From Actinobacteria bacterium UBA3012 (GTDB taxonomy: Bacteria; Actinomycetota; Actinomycetes; Nanopelagicales; Nanopelagicaceae): a stretch of DNA of 25,723 nucleotides. The DNA lies in the NCBI GenBank assembly GCA_002346305.1, contig DDZI01000067.1, forward strand, positions 11,388 through 37,110, given 5' to 3'. The notes under the pieces are model-generated. The model was not told the origin of the DNA. It ran no database searches and was given only the letters and a program-made list of their open reading frames with translations. Made by a program: the position numbers and the translations under genes. This document shows, one piece after another, positions 7,494 through 15,795 of the stretch. The stretch's first letter is position 1; each line of letters opens with the position of its first letter.

Positions 7494-7499
7494 TAGGCT
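7494..7499 (+). promoter_or_regulatory. -10 element of the epimerase gene (leaderless)
   Basis: TAGGCT, then 7 nt, then ATG 7507, with no Shine-Dalgarno sequence. The same hexamer recurs before fur and the 36-residue gene. No good -35 is visible. Confidence 0.45.
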
Positions 7500-7506
7500 C
7501 ACCACC

Positions 7507-8376
7507 ATGAAAATCACAATGACTGGCGCAATCGGCCGCATCGGGAAAGTTACCACCCAACTCCTCGTAGATCGTGGCCATGAGGTGGTCGCAGTCGATA
7601 TTGCAGACGGTCCAGTACCTGCTGGCATCAAATTGCATGTAGGAGATTTAACCGATCTTGATTTTGCCGACAAGGTGGTCGCCGGCTCAGATGCAGTGAT
7701 CCATATGGCTGGAATTCCAAGCCCAAGAGATGAGCGCCAATACAACGTCTACAAAAATAATGTCAATGCAACTTTTGCGATTTTTAGTGCGGCTGCAAAT
7801 GCAAAATGTCGTGTTGTTGCTTACGCATCAAGTTGCTCTGCATACGGCCAAGCGTGGTCAGATGAATGGACTTCACCACTATATGCACCGATGACAGAAC
7901 CACACCCACTTATGTGCACCGAGAGTTATTCACTTTGCAAAGAGGCGAATGAACAAGCCGCGTTAATGTGGTCTAAGCGCAGCGATACTACTTTTGTTGG
8001 TTTTCGTTTTCCTTACACAAATAATATGGCTGACCTTGAAGAGTTTGCGATTAAATTTAATCATCATGACGCTGAGCTCGCTAAAACTGCAGCGAAAATT
8101 GGTTGGGCGTATTTAGATGCACGCGATGCAGCCGCAGCTCTCGAACTTACAGTTCGCAGTGATCTCAAAGGTGCACAAGTGTTCAATTTGATGGCACCCG
8201 ACACGATGGCAATTGAAACCACAGATAAATTGTTAGCTAAATACCACCCAACGACGCAGTTGCGCGGCGATTTCTCTGGTTACCAATCAATCTTTAGTTC
8301 TGATCACTGGTTAGAGGTAATGGGTTACAAACCCCAGCACCTCTTTGACCGTGAAAAAATTAGAAACGCAAAATAA
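7507..8376 (+). CDS. NAD-dependent epimerase/dehydratase (extended SDR)
   Basis: 289 residues. The N-terminus MKITMTGAIGRIGKVTTQLL carries the GxxGxxG NAD-binding motif. VIHMAGIPSPR, ASSCSAYGQ (catalytic Ser region) and YSLCKEANEQ (catalytic YxxxK) are the extended-SDR signatures. The short length and GRIG start resemble uronate dehydrogenase-like or UDP-sugar epimerase-like members. The convergent neighbour is a probable sugar-acid dehydratase, which makes a sugar-acid or uronate substrate possible but unproven. The frame is open further upstream into the tRNA gene. ATG 7507 is chosen because it starts at the family N-terminus and follows a leaderless-type promoter. Confidence 0.88.
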   Translation: MKITMTGAIGRIGKVTTQLLVDRGHEVVAVDIADGPVPAGIKLHVGDLTDLDFADKVVAGSDAVIHMAGIPSPRDERQYNVYKNNVNATFAIFSAAANAKCRVVAYASSCSAYGQAWSDEWTSPLYAPMTEPHPLMCTESYSLCKEANEQAALMWSKRSDTTFVGFRFPYTNNMADLEEFAIKFNHHDAELAKTAAKIGWAYLDARDAAAALELTVRSDLKGAQVFNLMAPDTMAIETTDKLLAKYHPTTQLRGDFSGYQSIFSSDHWLEVMGYKPQHLFDREKIRNAK

Positions 8377-8377
8377 T

Positions 8378-9556
8378 TTAAACGGTTGGCGTTGTGTAAA
8401 GAACTTTTCCGCCAACCTTTATTTCTGTTTCAACTAAATACTTTTTCACTGCAGCTAAGTTGATCTCAAGACCGATGCCAGGGCGATCTGGAATAGTGAT
8501 CATTCCATCGCTTTCGACTTCAATCTTATCTACAGTTAATTCAACGCAAAGAGATTTTGGTTCCATTGGATACTCAGTAATCCAAGAATCCTTGAGGCCA
8601 GCAAATGGCTGCAATGATGCTGAAAGTGCTGAGTGTGAAGTGAAAGTGTGATTTACAAATTGCACTCCACGTGTTTTTGCATATTGAGCAACTCGGTAGG
8701 CATCTCCGATTCCACCAATATATCCAGTATCAATTTGCACAAATCCAACTCCACCGTGATCAATTAAATGTTCTGCTTGATATGGATTATGCGCACCTTC
8801 ACCACCAGCTAATTTAACTTTAGGCGTGCGCTTTGATAGTTCGCCGTATGAAGCCAAAGCGGCAGCATCAAATGGTTCTTCGTACCAAAGGACATTTGCA
8901 TCAGATAATGCCTGCAATCTTGCAGCCGCTGCTTCTACATCCTCATGAAAAATAGTTCCAGCATCAATCATTAAATGCGCATCTGCGCCTATTCCTTCTC
9001 GTGCAGCGTGAATATGGTCTGCATCATCTTGCACACTTCCACGACCAAAATGTCCCCATCCAAATTTAATTGCGCTAAAGCCAACTTTTCTGATGTCAGT
9101 TGCTTTCTTCAAAGTTTCTTCTACGGTATCACCAAATAAAACTGAAGCGTATGGAAGTTTACGAGTAGCTTCTTTATAGCCGAGCAATTTATAAATGGGC
9201 TCTTCTTTTACCTGTCCAAGCAAATCCCAAAGCGCAATTTCGATTCCAGAAAGTGTTAAATCGCTTTGAATAATTGCATAAAAAGAGTTGGCACGTACTT
9301 TGCGAGTGATTGCAAAAATATCTTCTGGGGAATTTAACGGCTCTCCTAAAACGGAATCAATAACTGGGTGACAAGCGCTATGCGACATTGGCGCAATCCA
9401 GCTTGCAATCGAAGTTAGTGGTGAAGCTTCAGCTTCTCCCCATCCAACATAACCATCTGCAGTAACGCGCACTAAAAGTGCGTCTTGGCTGCCATCACCG
9501 ATATCTAGTACCTCTGGCATGCGCAAATAAAAGAGATCTACTGAATCGATTTTCAT
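8378..9556 (-). CDS. Mandelate racemase/muconate lactonizing enzyme family protein (enolase superfamily)
   Basis: About 392 residues: N-terminal capping domain followed by a TIM barrel. The active-site lysine lies in IKFGWGHFGRGS. The Mg2+ ligands are MIDAGTIFH (Asp), WYEEPFD (Glu) and LAGGEGAHN (Glu). The general base His is in VNHTFTSHSALS. This fits acid-sugar dehydratases of the mandelate racemase subgroup; the exact substrate cannot be assigned. The start is ATG 9556, with GAAAGG about 7 nt upstream, placed 19 nt after the SGNH hydrolase stop. A longer frame to 9619 would overlap that gene. It is last in the carD-led run and its final codons form a hairpin with the convergent epimerase gene. 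Confidence 0.88.
   Translation of the reverse strand: MKIDSVDLFYLRMPEVLDIGDGSQDALLVRVTADGYVGWGEAEASPLTSIASWIAPMSHSACHPVIDSVLGEPLNSPEDIFAITRKVRANSFYAIIQSDLTLSGIEIALWDLLGQVKEEPIYKLLGYKEATRKLPYASVLFGDTVEETLKKATDIRKVGFSAIKFGWGHFGRGSVQDDADHIHAAREGIGADAHLMIDAGTIFHEDVEAAAARLQALSDANVLWYEEPFDAAALASYGELSKRTPKVKLAGGEGAHNPYQAEHLIDHGGVGFVQIDTGYIGGIGDAYRVAQYAKTRGVQFVNHTFTSHSALSASLQPFAGLKDSWITEYPMEPKSLCVELTVDKIEVESDGMITIPDRPGIGLEINLAAVKKYLVETEIKVGGKVLYTTPTV
8384..8424. terminator. Bidirectional intrinsic terminator inside the end of the dehydratase gene
   Basis: GGTTGGCG (8384-8391) pairs perfectly with CGCCAACC (8410-8417) across an 18-nt loop that can itself fold (AAAG/CTTT). On the plus strand it is followed by TTTATTTCTGTTT, a U-tract for the epimerase transcript. 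On the minus strand the hairpin is followed by GTTTAAATTATTTT for the dehydratase transcript. It encodes the last residues of the dehydratase. Confidence 0.75.
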
Positions 9557-9575
9557 GGTGAGCCTTTCTGATGAG

Positions 9576-10352
9576 TTACGAAAGTCTAATTGGGGCGCTG
9601 TGCTTTGCAAATCTGCCATCCCCCGATGAGATGCCCCTTATTCGGCGGAAAATCCAAGGAATTAGAAAAGTGATGATCCACTTAACTTCTACCTGAATAC
9701 TTTGAATTTTTCCCAATTCTGGAAGGGGTGGCAACGGTGCATTCCAATTGGGATCAAAATCCGCCCCAATAAGCTCTAATACTGATTCCGCCACTCTGGC
9801 ATGACCGGCAGGATTCATATGCAGTCGATCAGCGTCCAAGAATCTGCGTGAGGCAATATCTGGATCTAAATTGGCATCAGCAACTATTGCTCCAACCTCT
9901 AAAGCGATGGCTCTGACATTGTTATTGAAAGTACTAAATCTTTGGTGCCACAACTCCTGCATTTTTCCAGATTTTGCTACACGCTCAATTGCGGTAAATA
10001 AAAGTAATTGGGCTCCAGTGGCCGCAAGTTTGCGAACGGCTTCTCGATACTGCGGCAGCACAACCTCAGGGTCGTATCCAGGGCGTAACACATCATTTGC
10101 TCCAGCATGAAAAGAAAGCAGTGTTGCTGGGCCCTCTATCCATTTCATCGCTTCCGGAATTTGATCTTCAATTACCTGTGAAACTAATTTTCCACGTATT
10201 GCTAAGTTATAAAAAGAAAAATCAGGTTGCTGTTTGGCTAACCGCTCTGCAACGCGATCCGCCCATCCCATGAATTGACCATCGACTTGGATATCCCCGA
10301 CACCTTCAGTGAAGGAATCACCTAAAGCAATAAATCGGGAATACCTAATCAT
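9576..10352 (-). CDS. SGNH/GDSL hydrolase
   Basis: 258 residues. All four SGNH blocks are visible: FIALGDSFTEGVGD (nucleophile Ser), LAIRGKLVSQ (Gly), HAGANDVLRPG (Asn) and FLDADRLHMNPAGHARVAE (catalytic Asp and His). No signal peptide is evident, so it is probably a cytosolic esterase or lipase-like hydrolase; substrate unknown. A hydrophobic stretch near the C-terminus (WIITFLIPWIFRRI) could contact the membrane. ATG 10352 lies one base after the rlmB stop, suggesting translational coupling. Confidence 0.9.
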   Translation of the reverse strand: MIRYSRFIALGDSFTEGVGDIQVDGQFMGWADRVAERLAKQQPDFSFYNLAIRGKLVSQVIEDQIPEAMKWIEGPATLLSFHAGANDVLRPGYDPEVVLPQYREAVRKLAATGAQLLLFTAIERVAKSGKMQELWHQRFSTFNNNVRAIALEVGAIVADANLDPDIASRRFLDADRLHMNPAGHARVAESVLELIGADFDPNWNAPLPPLPELGKIQSIQVEVKWIITFLIPWIFRRIRGISSGDGRFAKHSAPIRLS

Positions 10353-10353
10353 C

Positions 10354-11352
10354 TTATTTAATAGCTTTCCTTTTTTCTGAAATTGAGAACAACGCGATTG
10401 CTGCAGCGATGCTGGCGTTTAATGATTCCATCTCTGATGACATTGGAATTGAAACTACCAAATCGCAATGCTCACGTACTAAACGCGATAGTCCTTTACC
10501 TTCTCCACCAACAATTAATAACAAAGGTTCCGTTGCTGCGGCTAATTCACCGATTAACGCTTCACCATCTGCATCTAACCCAATTACAAAGTAACCCTCT
10601 TTTTGTACTTCTTGAATTGTGGCTACTAAGTTGCGAATTTGAGTGACAGGTGTTCTTGCGGCTGCACCAGCTGATGCTTTCCAAGCAACTGCACTCATGC
10701 CAGCAGAACGTCGCTCTGGAACTACAACACCATGTGCACCAAACGCACAAGCACTTCGCACAATTGCACCAAGGTTGCGCGGATCAGTCACACCGTCAAG
10801 TGCAACAAAAAGTGGAACACCCTCTACTTTTCCACGCACATCATCAAACTCTTTATAAACATAAGGAGCGATTCGTAATGCGATTCCTTGGTGAGCTGGA
10901 TAAGCATCCAACTCTCGTCTTGCACATTCCTCTATTGGAATTTTTTTCTCACGTGCTAACTCAACGATTTCACGAACTCGATCATCGATATCAATTCCAC
11001 GTGCCATCAAAACTTTACGTGATGGCATTTCCGCACGTAACGCCTCAAGCACTGGATTTCGCCCGACAATAATGTCTTCTTCAAGTGGAGTTTCGCGGCC
11101 TGCAGATCTTGGAGTGCGAGCTACAGATTTAGATCTTGCACCATCACCAACACCGCTCTGCTCGGTGGATCGTCTTGAATCTCTAGTTCCTGGTCTTTTA
11201 GCGCCAGCTTTTGCCGGTTTACCTTTCTTGGCTGCCGCTTTTTTGCGCTTGGCGGCAGGGTGATAGGTGCGATCTTCCGCTTTTGGCGTCGGACCTTTTC
11301 CGGCTAAACGTCTCTTGTTATTTCCGCCAGTACCAACTTTTTTCTTAACCAC
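10354..11352 (-). CDS. rlmB: 23S rRNA 2'-O-ribose methyltransferase, RlmB/TrmH family
   Basis: SPOUT methyltransferase, likely methylating the 2'-O of a guanosine in 23S rRNA (G2251 in E. coli numbering for RlmB) with S-adenosylmethionine. 332 residues. A basic, low-complexity N-terminal extension of about 85 residues, rich in Lys, Arg, Ala and Gly, is typical of actinobacterial members. It is followed by the substrate-binding domain (IIVGRNPVLEALRA) and the SPOUT motifs LDGVTDPRNLGAIVRSA, IVGGEGKGLSRLV and IPMSSEMESLNASIAAAIAL, which form the trefoil-knot SAM site. It starts at GTG 11352, 6 nt after the cysS stop. The order cysS-rlmB is conserved in actinobacteria. Confidence 0.92.
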   Translation of the reverse strand: MVKKKVGTGGNNKRRLAGKGPTPKAEDRTYHPAAKRKKAAAKKGKPAKAGAKRPGTRDSRRSTEQSGVGDGARSKSVARTPRSAGRETPLEEDIIVGRNPVLEALRAEMPSRKVLMARGIDIDDRVREIVELAREKKIPIEECARRELDAYPAHQGIALRIAPYVYKEFDDVRGKVEGVPLFVALDGVTDPRNLGAIVRSACAFGAHGVVVPERRSAGMSAVAWKASAGAAARTPVTQIRNLVATIQEVQKEGYFVIGLDADGEALIGELAAATEPLLLIVGGEGKGLSRLVREHCDLVVSIPMSSEMESLNASIAAAIALFSISEKRKAIK

Positions 11353-11358
11353 TTTTGT

Positions 11359-12759
11359 CTACCTATCCTCACCACGAGCGATGGTCCATCTCGGACCGCT
11401 CGAAGTATCTTCGATGGAAATCCCAACTGCAGAGATTGCATCCCGAATGCGATCTGCACTCTGCCAATCTTGGCGAATTCTGGCCGCTTCTCGCTCTGCA
11501 AGAGCAAGTTTGACCAAACCATCAACAATTTCAGTTAAATCATTACTTTGATTACCAACCCAATTGTCATCAAAAGGGTCACATCCTAAAATTGAAAGCG
11601 CACCACGAACATACGCCGAATTTTCAGTAATTGTTTTTTTATCATTTGCAGTTATTGCGGCATTACCTGATCGCACTAACTCAGCGATAGTTGCCAATCC
11701 CTCTGGTACTGCCAAATCATTATCCATCGCAGCAGCAAATTCTTTAGAAATTTTTATTTCAGGATCTTGACCAATAATTTCTTTTGCGCGTTTCAAAAAG
11801 TTTTCTACTCTGCGGAACCCTGCTGCTGATTCCTCAAGTGCTTCTGGTGAGTACTCAAGCATTGATCGATATTGAGCACTGCCTAAATACCAACGTAATT
11901 CAATTCCACGTACTTTGCTCAATAACTCATTTACTCGCAATGAATTACCAAGTGACTTGCTCATTTTTTCACCAGCTGTAGTAACCCATGCGTTATGCAT
12001 CCATAATTTTGCAAACGGGTAACCAGCTGCATTTGATTGGGCAATTTCATTTTCATGATGAGGAAAAACTAGATCTAGCCCTCCACCATGAATATCAAAT
12101 GCTTCACCTAAATAAGCATGAGCCATTGCCGAACATTCAATATGCCATCCTGGTCGTCCGGCACCCCATGGTGTTGGCCATGATGGTTCACCAGATTTTG
12201 CACCTTTCCATAATGCAAAATCTTGTGGATTTTTCTTAAAACTTTGATCTCCATCAGGTGAAATCAAAAGATCATCTAATTTTTGTTTAGAAATTATTAA
12301 ATACTCATCTAGTGAGCGAACATCTAAATAAACATCCCCGTTACCTGGCGCATATGCTTTATCGAGAGAAATCAATTTTTCAATTAATTCGATCATCTGA
12401 GTTATATGCCCAGTTGCGCGAGGTTCATAAGTTGGCGGGAGCACATTCAATTCTTTGTAAGCTTGAGTGAAGACGCGCTCATACTTAAGTGCTAAGGCCC
12501 ACCAAGGCATTTCTTCCTTTGTGGCGTTTTGTAAAATCTTGTCATCTATGTCAGTCACATTTCGAATAAAAGTAACTTGGTAGCCAGAATGCATTAGCCA
12601 GCGACGCAAAATATCAAAATTGATTCCACTTCTCACATGCCCAATATGTGGAGGGGCTTGCACTGTCGCACCGCATAGATAAATGGAAACAGCGCCGGGA
12701 TTGAGCGGTTTGAACGCACGGATTTCTCGAGTCGCGCTGTCATATAAGTGGATGCTCAC
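11359..12759 (-). CDS. cysS: Cysteinyl-tRNA synthetase
   Basis: Class I aminoacyl-tRNA synthetase charging tRNA-Cys. 466 residues, usual length. YLCGATVQAPPHIGHVRSG includes the first Zn-ligand Cys and the HIGH motif. WHIECSAMAHAYLG (Cys) and LVFPHHENEIAQS (His) supply the other Zn ligands. GEKMSKSLGN is the KMSKS loop. The VQAPPHIGHVRS wording and the C-terminal anticodon domain identify it as CysS rather than the paralogous mycothiol ligase MshC. ATG 12759 lies 13 nt after the ispF stop. Confidence 0.96.
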   Translation of the reverse strand: MSIHLYDSATREIRAFKPLNPGAVSIYLCGATVQAPPHIGHVRSGINFDILRRWLMHSGYQVTFIRNVTDIDDKILQNATKEEMPWWALALKYERVFTQAYKELNVLPPTYEPRATGHITQMIELIEKLISLDKAYAPGNGDVYLDVRSLDEYLIISKQKLDDLLISPDGDQSFKKNPQDFALWKGAKSGEPSWPTPWGAGRPGWHIECSAMAHAYLGEAFDIHGGGLDLVFPHHENEIAQSNAAGYPFAKLWMHNAWVTTAGEKMSKSLGNSLRVNELLSKVRGIELRWYLGSAQYRSMLEYSPEALEESAAGFRRVENFLKRAKEIIGQDPEIKISKEFAAAMDNDLAVPEGLATIAELVRSGNAAITANDKKTITENSAYVRGALSILGCDPFDDNWVGNQSNDLTEIVDGLVKLALAEREAARIRQDWQSADRIRDAISAVGISIEDTSSGPRWTIARGEDR

Positions 12760-12772
12760 TTGCTTAGTCTAA

Positions 12773-13246
12773 CTAACGCGCAATAAGGACAGTTGCCAGC
12801 GCGGCCAATCCTTCACCAGAGCCAGTAAATCCCATTCCATCGGTTGTGGTGGCTGAAAGGCTCACTCGTGCACCACTCAAGGCCGCACTAATTGCTGCAA
12901 TTGCTTCATCTCGTCTGGGTCCTATTTTTGGTGAATTGCCGATTAATTGAGCACTGACATTTTGAATCTTAAATTTTTCCGCGGTAATCAATTTATAAAC
13001 TTCAGCCAATAAATTAGCACCGCTTTCTCCAGCCCATTTCGGATCTGAAGTTCCAAAATTGCTTCCAAGATCACCTAAGTTTGCAGCTGAAAGTAATGCA
13101 TCGCAAATAGCGTGGGCAACAACATCACCATCAGAATGCCCTTCACATGCCAAACTTTCTGGCCATTCAAGGCAAGCAATCCATGCACCTTTTTTGTTTC
13201 CAAATTTATGAGCATCAAAACCAATTCCGCTAAATATTTCAATCAT
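12773..13246 (-). CDS. ispF: 2-C-methyl-D-erythritol 2,4-cyclodiphosphate synthase
   Basis: Fifth step of the MEP isoprenoid pathway: cyclises the CDP-ME 2-phosphate product and releases CMP. 157 residues, normal length. GIGFDAHKFG supplies the Asp and His zinc ligands, and EGHSDGDVVAHAICDALLSA the third His and catalytic region. The C-terminal half has SATTTDGMGFTGSGEGLAA. ATG 13246 overlaps the end of ispD by 8 nt, so the two are translationally coupled but not fused. Confidence 0.96.
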   Translation of the reverse strand: MIEIFSGIGFDAHKFGNKKGAWIACLEWPESLACEGHSDGDVVAHAICDALLSAANLGDLGSNFGTSDPKWAGESGANLLAEVYKLITAEKFKIQNVSAQLIGNSPKIGPRRDEAIAAISAALSGARVSLSATTTDGMGFTGSGEGLAALATVLIAR

Positions 13247-13916
13247 TTGTCTCTGCCAATCTCTTCGCCCATTCTAAATCAGATGGCGTCGTAATTTTAT
13301 GTGCGTTTGCTTCTCCGGCTACAACTCTCACTGGAATCCCAAGTGCTTCGACCAACGCTGCATCATCAGTCGCGTCATTTCCAGATTCATGAGCTCGATG
13401 CAAAATTCGGGCACTAAAGCCTTGCGGGGTTTGCACTGCTCTGAGCGTAGAACGTTTTGGAGTTGATTCCGCAAAATTATTTGAATCAATTACTTTAATC
13501 GTATCTATTACTTCAATTCCAGGAACAACCGCATGATCACCTGCTAACAATGCATCTATAACTCGCATAGTTTGCGCTTCTGTAGCAAAGCAACGAGCTG
13601 CATCATGCACCAGAATGTAATCTGCATTTTCATCAACTTCAGAAAGTGCAGCAGCAACGCTCTTACTTCGCACTTCTCCACCACAAATTACTTTGATTTT
13701 TTCGTTATCTGAGAATAATCCTGAAATTTCTAACTCAAAACCTTTAGGCGCGGCAATTATTATTTCCGCTACATGCGGCAAAATAGATTGAACTGCTCTT
13801 TCAATTAAAGTTTTACCGTTGATGAGAACAAGTGCTTTTGGAATTGCTGCACCGAGACGATCACCGCTACCTGCCGCTGGAATTATTGCCGAAAAGAATT
13901 GGCCATTTATTCCCAT
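13239..13916 (-). CDS. ispD: 2-C-methyl-D-erythritol 4-phosphate cytidylyltransferase
   Basis: Third step of the MEP pathway: MEP plus CTP gives CDP-ME. 225 residues. The nucleotide-binding motif is IPAAGSGDRLGAAIPKAL. VHDAARCFATEAQTMRVIDA, TLRAVQTPQGFSARILHRAH and NAHKITTPSDLEWAKRLA complete the family signature. ATG 13916 lies 11 nt after the carD stop, so it is probably transcribed with carD, as in mycobacteria. Confidence 0.96.
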   Translation of the reverse strand: MGINGQFFSAIIPAAGSGDRLGAAIPKALVLINGKTLIERAVQSILPHVAEIIIAAPKGFELEISGLFSDNEKIKVICGGEVRSKSVAAALSEVDENADYILVHDAARCFATEAQTMRVIDALLAGDHAVVPGIEVIDTIKVIDSNNFAESTPKRSTLRAVQTPQGFSARILHRAHESGNDATDDAALVEALGIPVRVVAGEANAHKITTPSDLEWAKRLAETND

Positions 13917-13927
13917 GTGTAAGCCAA

Positions 13928-14410
13928 TTAGGAGGCAAGTACCTCGTCGAGAATTACTTCAGCTTTCATCTCATCTGTTTTCTCGGCGAGCGCTAGCTCA
14001 CTAATTAAAATCTGACGAGCTTTTGCAAGCATCCGCTTCTCACCGGCAGAAAGCCCACGATCAAGATCGCGGCGATAAAGATCGCGTACAACTTCAGCAA
14101 CTTTAATGACATCTCCAGAAGCAAGTTTTTCAAGATTTGCTTTGTATCTACGTGACCAGTTTGTTGGCTCTTCTGTGTATGGCTGACGCAAAACTCCAAA
14201 TACCCGGTCCAGCCCGGCGCTATCAACGACATCGCGTACTCCGACTAAATCAACATTCTCTGCTGGGACTCGAACAGTTAAATCGCCTTGAGTCACCTTT
14301 AAAACTAGGTAAATCTTCTCTTCGCCCTTAATGGTGCGAGTCTCAATTGCTTCGATGAGAGCTGCTCCGTGGTGCGGATAAACGACTGTTTCGCCAACTT
14401 TAAATGACAT
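13928..14410 (-). CDS. carD: CarD-family transcription regulator
   Basis: Binds the RNA polymerase beta subunit through its N-terminal Tudor-like domain and stabilises open complexes, notably at rRNA promoters. 160 residues. FKVGETVVYPHHGAALIEAI opens the RNAP-interaction domain. The helical C-terminal DNA-binding part has NWSRRYKANLEKLASGD, with the tryptophan that contacts the upstream edge of the bubble. ATG 14410 has GAAAGG about 7 nt upstream and a TATAAA -10. It heads a same-strand run of seven genes down to 8378. Confidence 0.95.
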   Translation of the reverse strand: MSFKVGETVVYPHHGAALIEAIETRTIKGEEKIYLVLKVTQGDLTVRVPAENVDLVGVRDVVDSAGLDRVFGVLRQPYTEEPTNWSRRYKANLEKLASGDVIKVAEVVRDLYRRDLDRGLSAGEKRMLAKARQILISELALAEKTDEMKAEVILDEVLAS

Positions 14411-14441
14411 TTAAGGCCTTTCGAGGGCGTTCTTGGGGTTA

Positions 14442-14447
14442 TTTATA
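14442..14447 (-). promoter_or_regulatory. -10 element of the carD operon
   Basis: TATAAA on the minus strand. The leader would be about 25 nt and contains the Shine-Dalgarno sequence GAAAGG. No convincing -35 is seen. Confidence 0.45.
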
Positions 14448-14611
14448 GGGCTAAGTCTACCAGCCAAATGTGAGTAAGAACGCGCCAGATTTTTGCCATC
14501 TTTGCAGTTCAGCGCCTATATTTTTCGCTAAATTGCGGTTGACAAAGTACGTAAATCTGTGCCCAATTTAGGATTTCGCATTTACGACCTATGCCAAGGA
14601 GAATACCTACT

Positions 14612-15112
14612 GTGCGCATATTAGTTAAGGCATCAACCGCAACACTGACGATCTCAGCCCTTCTACTTATTACGGGGTGCGGCGCTGGTCCAAATGCACA
14701 AACGCGTTTAATTTCCAAAGTTACTGATGGGGTTGAAGAGAATATTGGCGACCTTCGTATGGTTAATACACTTCTTGTAGCTCAACCTGATGGAAGCGCA
14801 GTTTTAGTTGGAACTATTATAAATAATGGAAACAAAAACGACCGCATAAGTTCTATAACTACTGGCGGTTTTGAAGCAACATTAACTCCTTTTGCTCCTG
14901 CACTAAATATCGGTGGCAAAGCAGTGTTCTCTGGAGATAGTGCAAACGCTATAGCAGTGTTTTCGGACTTAAATGCAAAAATCGGTGATCACGTACTTGT
15001 TGAATTTACGTTCTCTGGTGCTGGGAAATTAAAAGCAAATCTTTTGGTTCGCGAAAAAAGTGCCGAGTTTGCAAATGTGAGCGGCTCTCCGCTAGTTGAA
15101 CAAAGTAATTAA
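14612..15112 (+). CDS. LpqE-like lipoprotein
   Basis: About 166 residues. A short basic N-terminus and a hydrophobic stretch (ATLTISALLLITGCGAG) end in the lipobox ITGC, so the mature protein would be lipidated and attached outside the cytoplasmic membrane. The body (LLVAQPDGSAVLVGTIINNG, ATLTPFAPALNIGGKAVF) is a beta-rich domain like LpqE and PCu(A)C-type proteins, but the His/Met copper motif is not evident. The GTG at 14612 is chosen because AGGAG lies 10 nt upstream; an ATG at 14591 precedes that ribosome site. A perfect TTGACA lies at 14539-14544 without a matching -10. Being divergent from carD mirrors mycobacterial lpqE. It converges on regX3. Confidence 0.75.
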   Translation: MRILVKASTATLTISALLLITGCGAGPNAQTRLISKVTDGVEENIGDLRMVNTLLVAQPDGSAVLVGTIINNGNKNDRISSITTGGFEATLTPFAPALNIGGKAVFSGDSANAIAVFSDLNAKIGDHVLVEFTFSGAGKLKANLLVREKSAEFANVSGSPLVEQSN

Positions 15113-15117
15113 CCTGA

Positions 15118-15795
15118 TTAACCTAAAAATTTATAACCAAGTCCGCGGACAGTTTCTATCATTTCAGGATTTGCGGGATCCTTTTCAATTTTTGCTCGTA
15201 ATCGCTTAACGTGCACATCCAGAGTTTTTGTATCACCGACGTAATCACTTCCCCAAACGCGATCAATCAGTTGAATTCTGGTAAGTACTCTTCCCGAGTT
15301 ACGCATTAAAAATTCCAGCAGTTCAAACTCTTTTAAAGGAAGTGAGATGGCAACATTGTCAACGCTCACTATGTGTCGTTCGATATCCATCCGAACATTG
15401 CCTCCAACTAGCACTCCACTTACTTCATCCGGTTCTTCTTGACGGCGAAGCACAGCCCGAACTCTGGCAATTAATTCTCTTGATGAATAAGGCTTAGTAA
15501 CATAATCATCAGCGCCAAGTTCAAGGCCTACAACTTTATCTACCTCAGTATCTTTGGCTGTTAGCATGATGATTGGAACTTGAGAGCGAATGCGAATCTG
15601 ACGACAAACTTCTGTTCCACTTAAGCCCGGAAGCATTAAATCTAGAAGAATTAGATCTGCTCCACCTTTTTCAAACTCAGCAATCGCTTTGGGACCTGTA
15701 TCCGCAACCACCGTCTCAAACCCCTCTTTTTGCAGCAAAAAAGCAAGGGCATCTGAAAATGAATCCTCATCTTCAACCACCAATATTTTGGTCAC
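15118..15795 (-). CDS. regX3: OmpR/PhoB-family response regulator, RegX3-like
   Basis: Phosphate-responsive regulator partner of SenX3. About 225 residues. Receiver domain: KILVVEDEDSFSDALAFLL, phospho-acceptor Asp in DLILLDLMLPGLSG and the conserved Lys in YVTKPYSSRELIARVRAVLR. The C-terminal winged helix ends VDVHVKRLRAK-like (TLDVHVKRLRAKIEKDP, ETVRGLGYKFLG). The frame is open to 15876, but GTG 15795 with GAAGGAG 5-6 nt upstream is the true start. It overlaps the senX3 stop as GTGA. Assignment to RegX3 rests on the neighbouring senX3, phoU, gpm and mshA. Confidence 0.9.
   Translation of the reverse strand: MTKILVVEDEDSFSDALAFLLQKEGFETVVADTGPKAIAEFEKGGADLILLDLMLPGLSGTEVCRQIRIRSQVPIIMLTAKDTEVDKVVGLELGADDYVTKPYSSRELIARVRAVLRRQEEPDEVSGVLVGGNVRMDIERHIVSVDNVAISLPLKEFELLEFLMRNSGRVLTRIQLIDRVWGSDYVGDTKTLDVHVKRLRAKIEKDPANPEMIETVRGLGYKFLG

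Noticed and set aside
7396..7506. Upstream extension of the epimerase frame into tRNA-Thr
   Set aside because: It reads through the tRNA gene, and the Rossmann motif begins directly at ATG 7507.
10383..11263. Several plus-strand open frames opposite rlmB
   Set aside because: They mirror the rlmB coding strand, are rich in His, Leu and Gln or Ala, Thr and Pro, and have no ribosome sites or recognisable domains.
11784..12239. Plus-strand frames opposite cysS
   Set aside because: Antisense shadows of a fully conserved synthetase gene.
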